Of a DNA stretch of 64,000 bases, positions 44,706-53,120 are shown piece after piece. How positions within the stretch are numbered: the first letter of the stretch is position 1; every line of letters begins with the position of its first letter. The notes beneath the pieces are model-generated. The model made no database searches and was not told the DNA's origin. It was given only the letters and a program-made list of their open reading frames with translations. The translations under genes were made by a program, and so were the position numbers. This DNA comes from Flavobacterium sp. (lineage in GTDB: Bacteria; Bacteroidota; Bacteroidia; Flavobacteriales; Flavobacteriaceae), in NCBI GenBank assembly GCA_020403245.1, contig JADBYA010000034.1:61329-125328 (forward strand). Reading direction: 5' to 3'.

Positions 44706-45686
44706 ATGGCGAAAAAAGTAAAGTATTATTTCGATACCGAAAGTTTGGCTTACCGCAAAATAAAACCTTCTACCAAAAAAAAATTGGGTTATATTAGTTT
44801 GTTTTTGTTGTCATCTGCTTTGTTTGGTTTTTTGTGCTTTGTAGCATTGTTAAATAGTTCGTATTTAGAAACCCCAAAAGATAAGTTACAAGCACGTGAA
44901 ATAGAAACCATGAAATTGCGCTATGCTATTTTGAACAAAAAAATTGAGCAAGTTGAAGAGGTTTTAGCCGATGTTGAAGACCGAGACAATAATATTTACC
45001 GTGCCTATTTTAACACGGCTCCTATTCCTGCAGAACAACGCAAGGCAGGTTTTGGTGGTGTAAATCGATACAAAGAACTTGAAGGGTTTAATAATTCAGA
45101 TTTGGTAATAAATACATCAAAAAGAGTTGATGTGATATCAAAACAATTGATAATTCAATCTAAATCTTTGGATGAAATAATGGCTTTAGCGAAACAAAAA
45201 AACAAATTGCTGGCTGCTATACCAGCTATTCAGCCAGTAAAAAACGAGCAGATGAAACGTATGGCTTCTGGATTTGGTTATCGCAGTGATCCTTTTACAA
45301 AAGCGAGAAAAATGCATCAAGGAATGGATTTTACAGCACCAACTGGTACGCCCATTTTTGCTACTGGCGATGGCATCATAAAACGCGCTGATAATTCAGT
45401 TTCGGGTTTTGGAAACCATATAGTAATTCAGCATGGATATGGATATGAAACAGTTTATGCACATTTGAGTAAGTATAAATGTAGAGCAGGACAACGAGTT
45501 AAACGTGGTGATGTGATTGGTTATGTGGGAAGTACAGGACGAAGTGAAGCTCCTCATTTGCACTATGAAGTGCATAAAGACGGCAAAGTAGTTAACCCTA
45601 TAAATTTTTATTACGGCAATATTTCGGCAGCGGAATATATTGCAATTTCTAAAGTGGCAAATCAAGAGAATCAATCGCTTGATTAA
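44706..45686 (+). CDS. M23-family peptidoglycan endopeptidase, membrane-anchored
   Basis: 326 residues: a basic N-terminus, one membrane segment (ISLFLLSSALFGFLCFVALL), a coiled-coil stretch (MKLRYAILNKKIEQVEEVLA) and a C-terminal LytM/M23 domain. The zinc motifs are intact: HQGMD (HxxxD) and HLHYEV (HxH), with the downstream VVNPINFYY. It probably cuts peptide crosslinks in the cell wall during growth or division. A merR-type gene follows 31 bases later. Confidence 0.9.
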   Translation: MAKKVKYYFDTESLAYRKIKPSTKKKLGYISLFLLSSALFGFLCFVALLNSSYLETPKDKLQAREIETMKLRYAILNKKIEQVEEVLADVEDRDNNIYRAYFNTAPIPAEQRKAGFGGVNRYKELEGFNNSDLVINTSKRVDVISKQLIIQSKSLDEIMALAKQKNKLLAAIPAIQPVKNEQMKRMASGFGYRSDPFTKARKMHQGMDFTAPTGTPIFATGDGIIKRADNSVSGFGNHIVIQHGYGYETVYAHLSKYKCRAGQRVKRGDVIGYVGSTGRSEAPHLHYEVHKDGKVVNPINFYYGNISAAEYIAISKVANQENQSLD

Positions 45687-45717
45687 CGATTTAAGATTGA
45701 AGAGTTTTGATTTTTGA

Positions 45718-46068
45718 ATGAATAAAAAATATAATATGCACATAGAATTAAAAGAGGGCAAGAGATATTACAGCATTGGTGAAGTAGCCAAGGCTTTTAA
45801 TGTAAATACATCGCTCATTCGATTTTGGGATAACGAATTTGATATTCTGAAACCGAAGAAAAATGCAAAAGGCAATAGAATGTTCACTCCCGAAGATGTT
45901 AAAAACTTGCAATTGATATATCATTTGGTTAAAGAAAGAGGTTTTACGCTTGATGGTGCTAAAACGCATTTGAAAGAAGGCCAAAAGAAAACACTAGACA
46001 AATTTGAAATTATTAGCAAACTAGAAACGATTAAGGCACAATTATTGAATATTAAAAATCAATTATAA
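45718..46068 (+). CDS. MerR-family transcriptional regulator
   Basis: 116 residues with a MerR winged helix-turn-helix: RYYSIGEVAKAFNVNTSLIR, then FWDNEFDILKPKKNAKGNRM, followed by a dimerisation helix. There is no effector domain and no cysteine set for metals, as in the short MerR proteins common in Bacteroidetes. A second in-frame ATG at 45736 (MHIELKEGK) is an equally possible start. Its target is unknown. Confidence 0.85.
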   Translation: MNKKYNMHIELKEGKRYYSIGEVAKAFNVNTSLIRFWDNEFDILKPKKNAKGNRMFTPEDVKNLQLIYHLVKERGFTLDGAKTHLKEGQKKTLDKFEIISKLETIKAQLLNIKNQL

Positions 46069-46069
46069 A

Positions 46070-46354
46070 ATGGATACCAAGAAAATTATTCTGATCAGTT
46101 TTATCAGTTCTCTTTTCATAACTATAGTAGGAGCGCTATTTAAAATAATGCATTGGCCATATGCCAGTATACTATTGACACTGGGATTATTATGTTCATT
46201 GGTTTATGTTGTTTTATGCTTAATGGAAATAAGCAATTCAAAAAAAGTAACTGGACTGGAAAAGTTAATGTGGCTTGTGGGATTTATTTTTATCTCCCAT
46301 ATTACAGGACTTGTTTACCTATTATCAGCACGAAAAAGAATCATTACTAACTAA
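46070..46354 (+). CDS. Small membrane protein, GldL-like N-terminal region
   Basis: 94 residues with about three membrane segments. FITIVGALFKIMHWPYASI resembles the N-terminal hairpin of the gliding/T9SS motor protein GldL, but the long cytoplasmic part of GldL is absent. It begins 1 base after the merR stop, so it is co-transcribed. Role unknown. Confidence 0.6.
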   Translation: MDTKKIILISFISSLFITIVGALFKIMHWPYASILLTLGLLCSLVYVVLCLMEISNSKKVTGLEKLMWLVGFIFISHITGLVYLLSARKRIITN

Positions 46355-46405
46355 ATAAATTAAACTTTAAATTAAACAAACAATAAACATTAAAAATTAG
46401 AAATT

Positions 46406-47011
46406 ATGAGAAAATGGTTAATCCCTGTTGGAATTATCGTCGTACTAGTATTATTTGCTATATCATCTTACAATGGACTTGTAGGAGTTCAAGCAGACAC
46501 TAAGACTGCGTGGTCAAAAGTAGAAAGTGCCTATCAAAGAAGAAATGATTTAATTGACAATTTAGTAAGAACTGTTAAAGGTTCAGCTGATTTTGAAAAA
46601 TCTACACTTGAAGCTGTTACTAACGCCAGAGCAAAAGCGACATCAATCTCTATTGACCCAACCAATGTTACTCCTGAACAATTAGCTCAATTTCAACAAG
46701 CAAAAACTGCTGAAATGGGAGCATTGTCAAGATTACTTGTTTCTGTTGAAAGATATCCAGAATTAAAAACAACACAAGCTTTCTTAGAACTTCAATCTCA
46801 AATTGAAGGTACAGAAAACAGAATTAATGTGGAAAGAGATCGTTTCAATGATGCTGCTAATATTTATGATAAAAAAATAAGAAGTTTTCCAAGTGTAATT
46901 TTTGCCAAATTATTTGGTTTTGGAGAAATCGCACGATTTAAATCGGATGCAGGAGCTGAGAAAGCACCAAAAGTAAATTTTGATTTCAGCAACAAAGAAG
47001 ATAAAAAATAA
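46406..47011 (+). CDS. lemA: LemA family protein
   Basis: 201 residues: one N-terminal membrane segment (LIPVGIIVVLVLFAI) followed by a helical domain with KTAWSKVESAYQRRNDLIDN, LVRTVKGSADFEKSTLEAV and LQSQIEGTENRINVERDRFN, all LemA signatures. The family often pairs with TPM-domain proteins, as here with two downstream genes separated by 0 and overlapping by 1 base. Function of the set is unclear; membrane-protein quality control or envelope stress has been proposed. Confidence 0.93.
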   Translation: MRKWLIPVGIIVVLVLFAISSYNGLVGVQADTKTAWSKVESAYQRRNDLIDNLVRTVKGSADFEKSTLEAVTNARAKATSISIDPTNVTPEQLAQFQQAKTAEMGALSRLLVSVERYPELKTTQAFLELQSQIEGTENRINVERDRFNDAANIYDKKIRSFPSVIFAKLFGFGEIARFKSDAGAEKAPKVNFDFSNKEDKK

Positions 47012-47449
47012 ATGTCTAAAGTAGAAGATTTTTTAACTCCAGAAGAAGAGCAAGAAATTGTTGAAGCTATTCGCGTGGCCGAAAAAAATACTTCTGGTGA
47101 AATTAGAGTACACATAGAAAAAACTACTTCCATCGACGCATATGATCGTGCGATGGAAGTATTCCATTTATTGAAGATGGATAAAACCGAACTCAAAAAT
47201 GGGGTTTTAATTTACTTGGCTGTCAAAGACAAACATTTCGTGATTTGTGGAGACAAAGGCATTAACGATTTAGTTCAAAATGATTTTTGGGATTGTACTC
47301 GTGATGTCATAGTTAATCATTTTAAAGAAGGAAACTTTAAACAAGGACTTATAGATGGCGTTTTAAGAGCTGGTAAACAACTTCAAAAATATTTTCCATA
47401 CCAAGATGGTGATACTAATGAATTAACTAACGATATATCAAAAGGATAA
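47012..47449 (+). CDS. TPM-domain protein without signal peptide
   Basis: 145 residues forming a single TPM domain (TLP18.3/Psb32/MOLO-1): FLTPEEEQEIVEAIRVAEKN, SGEIRVHIEKT and NGVLIYLAVKDKHFVICGDK. No signal peptide or membrane segment, so it is predicted cytoplasmic. It starts directly after the lemA stop and its own stop overlaps the next ATG (TAATG). Confidence 0.88.
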   Translation: MSKVEDFLTPEEEQEIVEAIRVAEKNTSGEIRVHIEKTTSIDAYDRAMEVFHLLKMDKTELKNGVLIYLAVKDKHFVICGDKGINDLVQNDFWDCTRDVIVNHFKEGNFKQGLIDGVLRAGKQLQKYFPYQDGDTNELTNDISKG

Positions 47450-48246
47450 TGAAAAATTATTTAAAACAATTCACGAAAATTCTTTTGATTGTTACTGTGA
47501 TTTTAAATTATCAATCATCCATAGCACAATTAAAAATTCCTGAAAAACCATCTTTTATTCCTCCTATAATTGACAGTACACAAACACTAACTGAAATACA
47601 AAAAAAAGAACTATTTGATAAACTTAAAAATTATTCGGACAGTACTTCAACTGAACTTTTTGTTATGATTGTCCCTACGACTCAGGGAGAAGACATTGCC
47701 CGATATGCAACAGATTTAGGGCAGAAATGGAAAATTGGGCAGAAAGGGAAAGACAATGGAATTGTTTTTCTAATTGCAAAGAACGATCGTAAAATGACAA
47801 TTCAGGCTGGTTATGGTACTGAACATTTATTAACAGACGCACTATCAAGAAGAATTATCGAAACAATTGTTAAACCTGAATTCAAATCGGATAATTATTT
47901 TGATGGAATTGATAAAGGTACTACTGCAATTATGCAGGTAATGAAAGGCGAGTTTAAAGGGGAATCAAAAAAGAAGAAAGGAAACGGAACTCCAATTTTA
48001 CCTATTATCATTATCATTATAATAATCATAATCATAATTGCCAAAAACAAAGGTAATGGCAACGGAAACTCTAGTGGTCGTGGTGGTGGTTTTGACTTAG
48101 CAGATATAATTATTCTAAGCAGTTTAGGACGTGGTAACGGAGGATTTGGCGGAGGTTCATTTGGCGGCGGAAGCTCCGGTGGTGGTTTTGGAGGATTTGG
48201 CGGTGGAGGAGGATTTGGTGGCGGTGGTGCAAGTGGAAGTTGGTAA
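47449..48246 (+). CDS. TPM-domain membrane protein with poly-isoleucine segment and Gly-rich tail
   Basis: 265 residues: a signal peptide, a TPM domain (FIPPIIDSTQTLTEIQKKEL, KGKDNGIVFLIAKNDRKMTI, QAGYGTEHLLTDALS), one membrane segment that is almost pure isoleucine (12 consecutive Ile after ILP), and a glycine/serine-rich cytoplasmic or surface tail. This YgcG-like layout is usual, but the Ile run, encoded by an ATT/ATC/ATA tract, is extreme. It completes the lemA operon and is followed by a terminator. Confidence 0.9.
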   Translation: MKNYLKQFTKILLIVTVILNYQSSIAQLKIPEKPSFIPPIIDSTQTLTEIQKKELFDKLKNYSDSTSTELFVMIVPTTQGEDIARYATDLGQKWKIGQKGKDNGIVFLIAKNDRKMTIQAGYGTEHLLTDALSRRIIETIVKPEFKSDNYFDGIDKGTTAIMQVMKGEFKGESKKKKGNGTPILPIIIIIIIIIIIIAKNKGNGNGNSSGRGGGFDLADIIILSSLGRGNGGFGGGSFGGGSSGGGFGGFGGGGGFGGGGASGSW

Positions 48247-48266
48247 ATATTTCTTTATACAAACAA

Positions 48267-48293
48267 AAAGCTCGGTCAAATTGACCGAGCTTT
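48267..48293. terminator. Bidirectional terminator between lemA operon and der
   Basis: AAAGCTCGGTCAA and TTGACCGAGCTTT form a perfect 13-bp inverted repeat around one A. The genes on both sides converge. Confidence 0.85.
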
Positions 48294-48298
48294 ATTTA

Positions 48299-49612
48299 TT
48301 ACTTCTCTCTAATATAAATATCAATTGGAACACCTGAAAAATCCCAGTTTTCGCGGATTTTATTTTCTAGGAAACGTTTGTAGGGCTCTTTTACATATTG
48401 TGGTAAATTGGCAAAAAACACAAACTGAGGTGTTGGTGTTGGCAACTGCATGCAGTATTTAATCTTTACGTATTTTCCTTTTAAAGCTGGCGGTGGATAG
48501 GCCTCGATTAATTTCAACATAAAGTCGTTGAATTTTGAAGTTGAAATACGTTGTTTTCTGTTTTCAAAAACTTTTACAGTTTCTTCTAATGCTTTTAATA
48601 AGCGTTGCTTAGTCAATGCTGATATAAAAATAATGGGCACATCGGTAAAAGGTTGTAATTGTTCGCGGATTTTTACTTCATAATCTCGGGTTGACATGGT
48701 GTCTTTTTCAACCAAATCCCATTTGTTTACCAAAATCACTATACCTTTTCTGTTTTTTTCGGCTAACCAAAAAATACTTTGATCTTGACCTTCAAAGCCC
48801 CGCGTGGCATCAATCAATAAAATAATAACATCCGAATGCTCAATAGCGCGCACGGAACGCATTACAGAATAGAATTCTAAATCTTCTTTTACTTTTGCTT
48901 TTCTGCGGATTCCTGCGGTATCTACCAAGTTAAATTCAAACCCAAAACGGTTGTATTTGGTATCAATAGCATCTCGTGTTGTTCCTGCAATATCGGTTAC
49001 GATGTATCGGTCTTCCCCTATTAAAGCATTGATAAAAGATGATTTTCCGGCATTGGGACGACCCACAACACAAAATCTTGGCAACGCTTCTTCTTCAGAT
49101 GTTTCAGGTAATTCGGGTAATACTTCTACTAATTTATCTAGTAAATCGCCTGTACCGCTTCCACTGATACTGGCAATGGTAAAATAGTCGCCTAAGCCCA
49201 AATTATAAAATTCGATAGCGTCCTTTTCACGCATAGCGTTGTCCACTTTATTGACTGCCAAAAGAATGGGTTTTGTTACTTTTCTTAAAAGTTTTGCCAC
49301 CTCAGCATCCATAGGCGTAATACCCTCTTCTACATCTACTACAAAAATGATCGCATCGGCTTCATCAATTGCTAATTCAACTTGGCGACGAATTTCAGCT
49401 TCAAAAACATCATCGGAACCTTTGATATAGCCACCTGTATCAATTACAGAAAACTCTTTCCCATTCCATTCACTTTTCCCATAATTTCTATCACGAGTAA
49501 CACCACTAACAGAGTCTACAATTGCCTCTCGTCTTTGAATTAATCGGTTGAAAAATGTTGATTTCCCTACGTTTGGTCTTCCTACTATGGCTACAATATT
49601 GTTCATAATCAT
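48299..49612 (-). CDS. der: Ribosome biogenesis GTPase Der (EngA)
   Basis: Der has two GTPase domains in tandem and a KH-like C-terminus, and it acts in 50S subunit assembly. Domain 1: [21 protein letters not shown]. Domain 2: [21 protein letters not shown]. The tail includes [20 protein letters not shown]. 437 residues is standard. The true start may be the ATG at 49606 (MNNIVAIVG), two codons in. Its -7 box is at 49626-49633. Confidence 0.96.
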   Translation of the reverse strand: MIMNNIVAIVGRPNVGKSTFFNRLIQRREAIVDSVSGVTRDRNYGKSEWNGKEFSVIDTGGYIKGSDDVFEAEIRRQVELAIDEADAIIFVVDVEEGITPMDAEVAKLLRKVTKPILLAVNKVDNAMREKDAIEFYNLGLGDYFTIASISGSGTGDLLDKLVEVLPELPETSEEEALPRFCVVGRPNAGKSSFINALIGEDRYIVTDIAGTTRDAIDTKYNRFGFEFNLVDTAGIRRKAKVKEDLEFYSVMRSVRAIEHSDVIILLIDATRGFEGQDQSIFWLAEKNRKGIVILVNKWDLVEKDTMSTRDYEVKIREQLQPFTDVPIIFISALTKQRLLKALEETVKVFENRKQRISTSKFNDFMLKLIEAYPPPALKGKYVKIKYCMQLPTPTPQFVFFANLPQYVKEPYKRFLENKIRENWDFSGVPIDIYIREK

Positions 49613-49625
49613 TTTAAATATGGCG

Positions 49626-49633
49626 CAAAGGTA
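49626..49633 (-). promoter_or_regulatory. -7 box for der
   Basis: Minus-strand TACCTTTG, full match to TAnnTTTG. The predicted start near 49620 leaves a leader of fewer than 15 bases. Confidence 0.5.
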
Positions 49634-49699
49634 CTATTTAAGAACGCAATATCCATTTTTTTATTACTTTAGTATAGTATAACCATTACGTGATTTTCT

Positions 49700-50206
49700 A
49701 TGGAAACGGATAATAAAATCAGATTGCGTCTTCGTTTTTTCAAAGATATAGAAGAAAATATTGATGTGGTAAGACAAAAATTTATCGACTATCGAAAAGT
49801 AATTTCTACTGATTTCTATATTAAAATAAGAGAAAATTACATTCAGTTTACCATTTCGGGAGAGAAACAACAATACTGGTCTCCTCATTTAAGCATTGTA
49901 TTGGAAGAAATGGAAGGCAATGAAAAGAACGCCACTCATATAAGAGGATTATTTGGACCAGCGCAAACCATGTGGACGTTTTTTATGTTTTTACATTTTT
50001 TTATAGCTGGAACTTTTCTCCTTTTTGCCATGTTTGCCTACTCCAATTATACCTTAAAAGAACCCATTATGATGGATTTAATCATTATGTTTGTCATGGT
50101 CTTCGTTTGGTTTTTACTCTATGTCATTGCTCGACAATTGCGAGAAAAAGGAAATGACCAAATGAAAGATTTGGAAAACGAATTCGAAAAAATTATGGCA
50201 AGTTAA
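49700..50206 (+). CDS. Hypothetical protein with two membrane segments
   Basis: 168 residues. The first half is soluble and mixed (FFKDIEENIDVVRQKFIDYR, FTISGEKQQYWSPHLSI), the second half has two membrane helices (MFLHFFIAGTFLLFAMFAYS and LIIMFVMVFVWFLLYVIA) and ends in a charged helix. I do not recognise a family. It lies between the divergent der and the convergent era. Confidence 0.7.
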   Translation: METDNKIRLRLRFFKDIEENIDVVRQKFIDYRKVISTDFYIKIRENYIQFTISGEKQQYWSPHLSIVLEEMEGNEKNATHIRGLFGPAQTMWTFFMFLHFFIAGTFLLFAMFAYSNYTLKEPIMMDLIIMFVMVFVWFLLYVIARQLREKGNDQMKDLENEFEKIMAS

Positions 50207-50209
50207 AAG

Positions 50210-51091
50210 TTATTGGTTGTAGCCAAAGCGTTTTAATTGATAGGCATTGCTTCGCCAATCTTTGTTGACTTTAACATACAATTCGATGTGGATTTGTTTT
50301 CCAAAAAACTTTTCTAAATCTTCACGAGATTGCATCCCAACTTTTTTCAAAGCACCACCTTTGTGACCAATGATGATTCCTTTTTGTGTGTCACGTTCCA
50401 CCATAATCACAGAACGAATGCGGATGATATTTTCATCTTCTAGGAATTCTTCTGTTTCGATTTCTACAGCGTATGGAATTTCTTTATCGTAGTTCAAGAG
50501 AATTTTTTCACGAATAGTTTCATTTACAAAAAAACGTTCTGGCTTATCAGTCAAAGCATCTTTTGGATAATAAGGTGGTGAAACCGGAAGCAATTCTAAT
50601 GTGCGCGCAAAAACTTCTTTAACGTTAAAATTTTCTAAAGCCGAAATAGGATAAATTTCTGCGTTGGGAACTTTTTCTTTCCACAAGGCAATTTGCTCTT
50701 CTAGTTCGGCCTGGTTGGATTTGTCTATTTTATTTAAAAGTAATAAAACCGGGATTTTAGAATGGATTATTTTAGTAAAAAATGCTTCGTCTTTTAATTC
50801 CTTTTCCCCTATTTCCACCATATAAATCAACACATCAGCATCTTCAAAAGCCGATTTTACAAAATCCATCATCGATTTTTGCATTTCATACGCCGGTTTT
50901 ATAATTCCGGGTGTATCCGAAAGGATTACCTGGAAGTCTTCGCCATTCACAATTCCTAAAATTCGGTGACGTGTAGTTTGAGCTTTGGAAGTAATTATGG
51001 ATAATCTTTCACCAACAAAAGCGTTCATTAAAGTTGACTTACCCACATTTGGATTACCGATTATATTGACAAAGCCTGCTTTGTGTGACAT
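50210..51091 (-). CDS. era: GTPase Era
   Basis: Era binds the 3' end of 16S rRNA during 30S maturation. GTPase motifs: GNPNVGKSTLMNAF, DTPGIIKP and NKIDK. A KH domain closes the protein (IIGHKGGALKKVGMQSREDL). The start is set at 51091 (MSHKAGFV); the longer frame to 51124 would begin upstream of the -7 box at 51112-51119 and so cannot be transcribed from it. 293 residues is normal. Confidence 0.96.
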   Translation of the reverse strand: MSHKAGFVNIIGNPNVGKSTLMNAFVGERLSIITSKAQTTRHRILGIVNGEDFQVILSDTPGIIKPAYEMQKSMMDFVKSAFEDADVLIYMVEIGEKELKDEAFFTKIIHSKIPVLLLLNKIDKSNQAELEEQIALWKEKVPNAEIYPISALENFNVKEVFARTLELLPVSPPYYPKDALTDKPERFFVNETIREKILLNYDKEIPYAVEIETEEFLEDENIIRIRSVIMVERDTQKGIIIGHKGGALKKVGMQSREDLEKFFGKQIHIELYVKVNKDWRSNAYQLKRFGYNQ

Positions 51092-51111
51092 GTATTCTGA
51101 TTTAATTGGTG

Positions 51112-51119
51112 CAAAGGTA
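51112..51119 (-). promoter_or_regulatory. -7 box for era (decides the start codon)
   Basis: Minus-strand TACCTTTG, full match to TAnnTTTG. The transcript would start near 51106, 15 bases before the ATG at 51091. Confidence 0.55.
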
Positions 51120-51161
51120 GTCATATCAGTTCAATAGAGGAAATAAAGATTTTTTGCATTT

Positions 51162-51195
51162 TTTGTTGCATTTCTTGATATTCATTGTATATTTG
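51162..51195 (+). promoter_or_regulatory. Promoter for initiator tRNA
   Basis: TTTGTTG (51162-51168), 19 bases, then TATATTTG (51188-51195), a full -7 match. The start would be about 51201-51202, 6 bases before the mature tRNA. Confidence 0.65.
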
Positions 51196-51207
51196 CACTC
51201 GAAACAT

Positions 51208-51280
51208 CGCGGGATAGAGCAGTAGGCAGCTCGTCGGGCTCATAACCCGAAGGTCACAGGTTCGAGTCCTGTTCCCGCTA
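51208..51280 (+). tRNA. tRNA-fMet (initiator), anticodon CAT
   Basis: A complete cloverleaf: acceptor CGCGGGA/TCCCGCT, D-stem GAGC/GCTC, anticodon stem TCGGG/CCCGA with loop CTCATAA (CAT at 51241-51243), and T-arm ACAGG-TTCGAGT-CCTGT. Initiator features are clear: three G-C pairs (GGG/CCC) next to the anticodon loop, A11-U24 in the D-stem, and no Watson-Crick pair at 1-72. Here that pair is C1 with U72, where the E. coli tRNA has C1 with A72. CCA is not encoded. Confidence 0.95.
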
Positions 51281-51288
51281 CTAGCATC

Positions 51289-51318
51289 AACCCATCAATC
51301 TCAATTGATGGGTTTTTA
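51289..51318 (+). terminator. Terminator after tRNA-fMet
   Basis: AACCCATCAA pairs with TTGATGGGTT around a 6-base loop, followed by TTT. It starts 9 bases after the tRNA. Confidence 0.85.
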
Positions 51319-51328
51319 TTTTAAAACT

Positions 51329-51781
51329 ATGAATACAAAAAAAATTATCGAATACAGGGCTTTACTTGGCGTTACTAAGACAGCTACTTTGAAAGAGCTA
51401 AAAACAATTTATAGAAATTGTATGAAGGATATACATCCAGATACTATTCAAGATGATGCAGAACGTTTGGTTGCCGAGGAGAAAAGTACTGAGATTATTG
51501 CTGCGTATCATTTCCTGGTGAGTATTGCTCCTGAAACTTTGGAAAAGGACAAAGAAGAATATACCAGAATTACATCAAGCACTAACATTGCTGATTTCTA
51601 TTATGAAAAAGGTGTACTCTATGTTTCTTTCTTGGATGGAAGTGCCTTTGAATACTTTGGTGTTTTAAGACCTATTTATATCAAAATGGTGAATTCAGAA
51701 TCGCCAAGTCGTTTTGCTAGAAGACATATTTACAATGAATATATTTATAGAAGCACTTCAAAATTAGTTGCTACTGAATAA
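51329..51781 (+). CDS. J-domain and KTSC-domain protein
   Basis: 150 residues from the ATG at 51329; longer frames would run back into the tRNA terminator. Residues about 8-62 are a J-domain with the HPD motif (YRNCMKDIHPDTIQ), which stimulates Hsp70 ATPases. Residues about 85-140 (YYEKGVLYVSFLDGSAFEYF, then RFARRHIYNEYIYR) match a KTSC-like fold. It is probably a specialised Hsp70 co-chaperone; client unknown. Confidence 0.78.
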   Translation: MNTKKIIEYRALLGVTKTATLKELKTIYRNCMKDIHPDTIQDDAERLVAEEKSTEIIAAYHFLVSIAPETLEKDKEEYTRITSSTNIADFYYEKGVLYVSFLDGSAFEYFGVLRPIYIKMVNSESPSRFARRHIYNEYIYRSTSKLVATE

Positions 51782-51805
51782 TTTTATAGAAGTTTTTACT
51801 AAAAC

Positions 51806-51839
51806 AAAAGAGGTCAGAGAGAAAAGACCTCTTTTTTTT
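51806..51839 (+). terminator. Terminator after the J-domain gene
   Basis: AAAAGAGGTC and GACCTCTTTT form a 10-bp stem with a 10-base loop and a T run. Confidence 0.85.
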
Positions 51840-51853
51840 ATTAAAATAAATCT

Positions 51854-51861
51854 TAACTTTG
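51854..51861 (+). promoter_or_regulatory. -7 box for the FGE-like gene
   Basis: TAACTTTG, full match to TAnnTTTG, 40 bases upstream of the ATG. No -33 recognised. Confidence 0.45.
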
Positions 51862-51901
51862 AGCAACTATAAAAACAATACAATTATAAAAATCATAGAT
51901 A

Positions 51902-53005
51902 ATGAGAATAAATTTTCAATGCTTTTTCATAGTACTGCTAGTATTATTTTCATGTAAAAAAAATATTGATTCTAAAGAAAAAGTGGTTGCCCTTGTTACT
52001 AATAATTCAAATACAGCGTTTCAACAAACTATCGCAAATAATAATGAAGCACCTTCAAAAAAAGAGAAAGAAATGGTTTGGATTCCCGGTGGTACTTTTT
52101 ACATGGGCACCGATGAAAAATGTGAATCAATGTGCCAAATTGCTGGATTAACTTCGGATTGTAAAGTTCACCAAGTATATGTTGATGGTTTTTGGATGGA
52201 TGAACATGAAGTAACCAATGCCGAGTTTGAAATTTTTGTAAAAGCCACTGGTTACAAAACCATTGCAGAAATAACACCAACTAGAGCGGAATTTCCAGAT
52301 GCTTTACCCGATATGTTAGTGGCTGGTTCAGTTGTCTTCAGTCCCCCAAAACAAGTACAGAGTTTGAATAATTTTTACCAATGGTGGGATTACATAAAAG
52401 GTGCCAATTGGCGCCATCCTTCTGGACCAGAAAGCAATATTAAAGGAAAAGCTAATTATCCTGTGACTCATATTGCTTGGGATGATGCTGTTGCTTATGC
52501 AAATTGGGCTGGCAAAAGATTGCCTACAGAAGCTGAATGGGAATTTGCAGCAAGAGGTGGTTTGAGTGCAAAAAAATTTGCTTGGGGTGATGAATTTATA
52601 CCTAATGGAAAATACATGGCCAATACATTTCAAGGAACATTTCCATCCAATGATGTTGGTTTAGATGGACATAAAGGTATTGCTCCTGTAAAACAATATC
52701 CAAAAAATGGTTATGGATTATATGATATGTCAGGAAATGTTTGGGAATGGTGTTCCGATTGGTATACCAACGATTATTACACTACTTTGCCTCAAAATGG
52801 AGTGACAAAAAATCCACAAGGGCCAACAGCAAGTTATGATCCTGCTGAACCTAGAGTACCAAAAAAAGTTCACAAAGGAGGTTCATTTTTATGTTCTGAC
52901 CAGTATTGTTCTCGCTATATCATGGGAACACGTGGTAAAGGTGATGTGCTGACTGGAACTAATCATCTTGGTTTTCGATGTGTGAAAGTAGTTTCAAAAA
53001 AATAA
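51902..53005 (+). CDS. Formylglycine-generating enzyme (SUMF1/FGE) family lipoprotein
   Basis: 367 residues with a lipobox (VLFSC) and a tether, then the FGE-sulfatase domain: MVWIPGGTFYMGTDEKC, VDGFWMDEHEVTNAEFEIFV, KRLPTEAEWEFAARGG and MSGNVWEWCSDWY. The active-site pair is intact: SFLCSDQYCSRY carries Cys331 and Cys336, spaced as in human FGE, and the protein ends in GTNHLGFRCV. That points to a true enzyme that oxidises cysteine to formylglycine in sulfatases, unlike GldK or PvdO, which share the fold without the pair. No sulfatase gene is in the window. Confidence 0.88.
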   Translation: MRINFQCFFIVLLVLFSCKKNIDSKEKVVALVTNNSNTAFQQTIANNNEAPSKKEKEMVWIPGGTFYMGTDEKCESMCQIAGLTSDCKVHQVYVDGFWMDEHEVTNAEFEIFVKATGYKTIAEITPTRAEFPDALPDMLVAGSVVFSPPKQVQSLNNFYQWWDYIKGANWRHPSGPESNIKGKANYPVTHIAWDDAVAYANWAGKRLPTEAEWEFAARGGLSAKKFAWGDEFIPNGKYMANTFQGTFPSNDVGLDGHKGIAPVKQYPKNGYGLYDMSGNVWEWCSDWYTNDYYTTLPQNGVTKNPQGPTASYDPAEPRVPKKVHKGGSFLCSDQYCSRYIMGTRGKGDVLTGTNHLGFRCVKVVSKK

Positions 53006-53120
53006 AATTATTGCAAAAAGTTATCACAAACTATATATTGCGTAATACTTTTTAAAAGTAAATGTCTTAGAGACAATGGCTTTTTAAAATATTTTGGCTA
53101 AAATTATAAAATAATATAAA

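Noticed and set aside
46070..46354. Full GldL motor protein
   Set aside because: Only the short membrane hairpin with KIMHWPYA is present; the long C-terminal part and the gld neighbours are missing.
51092..51124. Longer Era reading frame
   Set aside because: It would start upstream of the -7 box that drives the gene, and the usual Era N-terminus is MSHKAGFV.
51902..53005. GldK-type gliding protein
   Set aside because: The fold is shared, but the intact active-site Cys pair and the absence of gldL, gldM and gldN downstream favour a formylglycine-generating enzyme.
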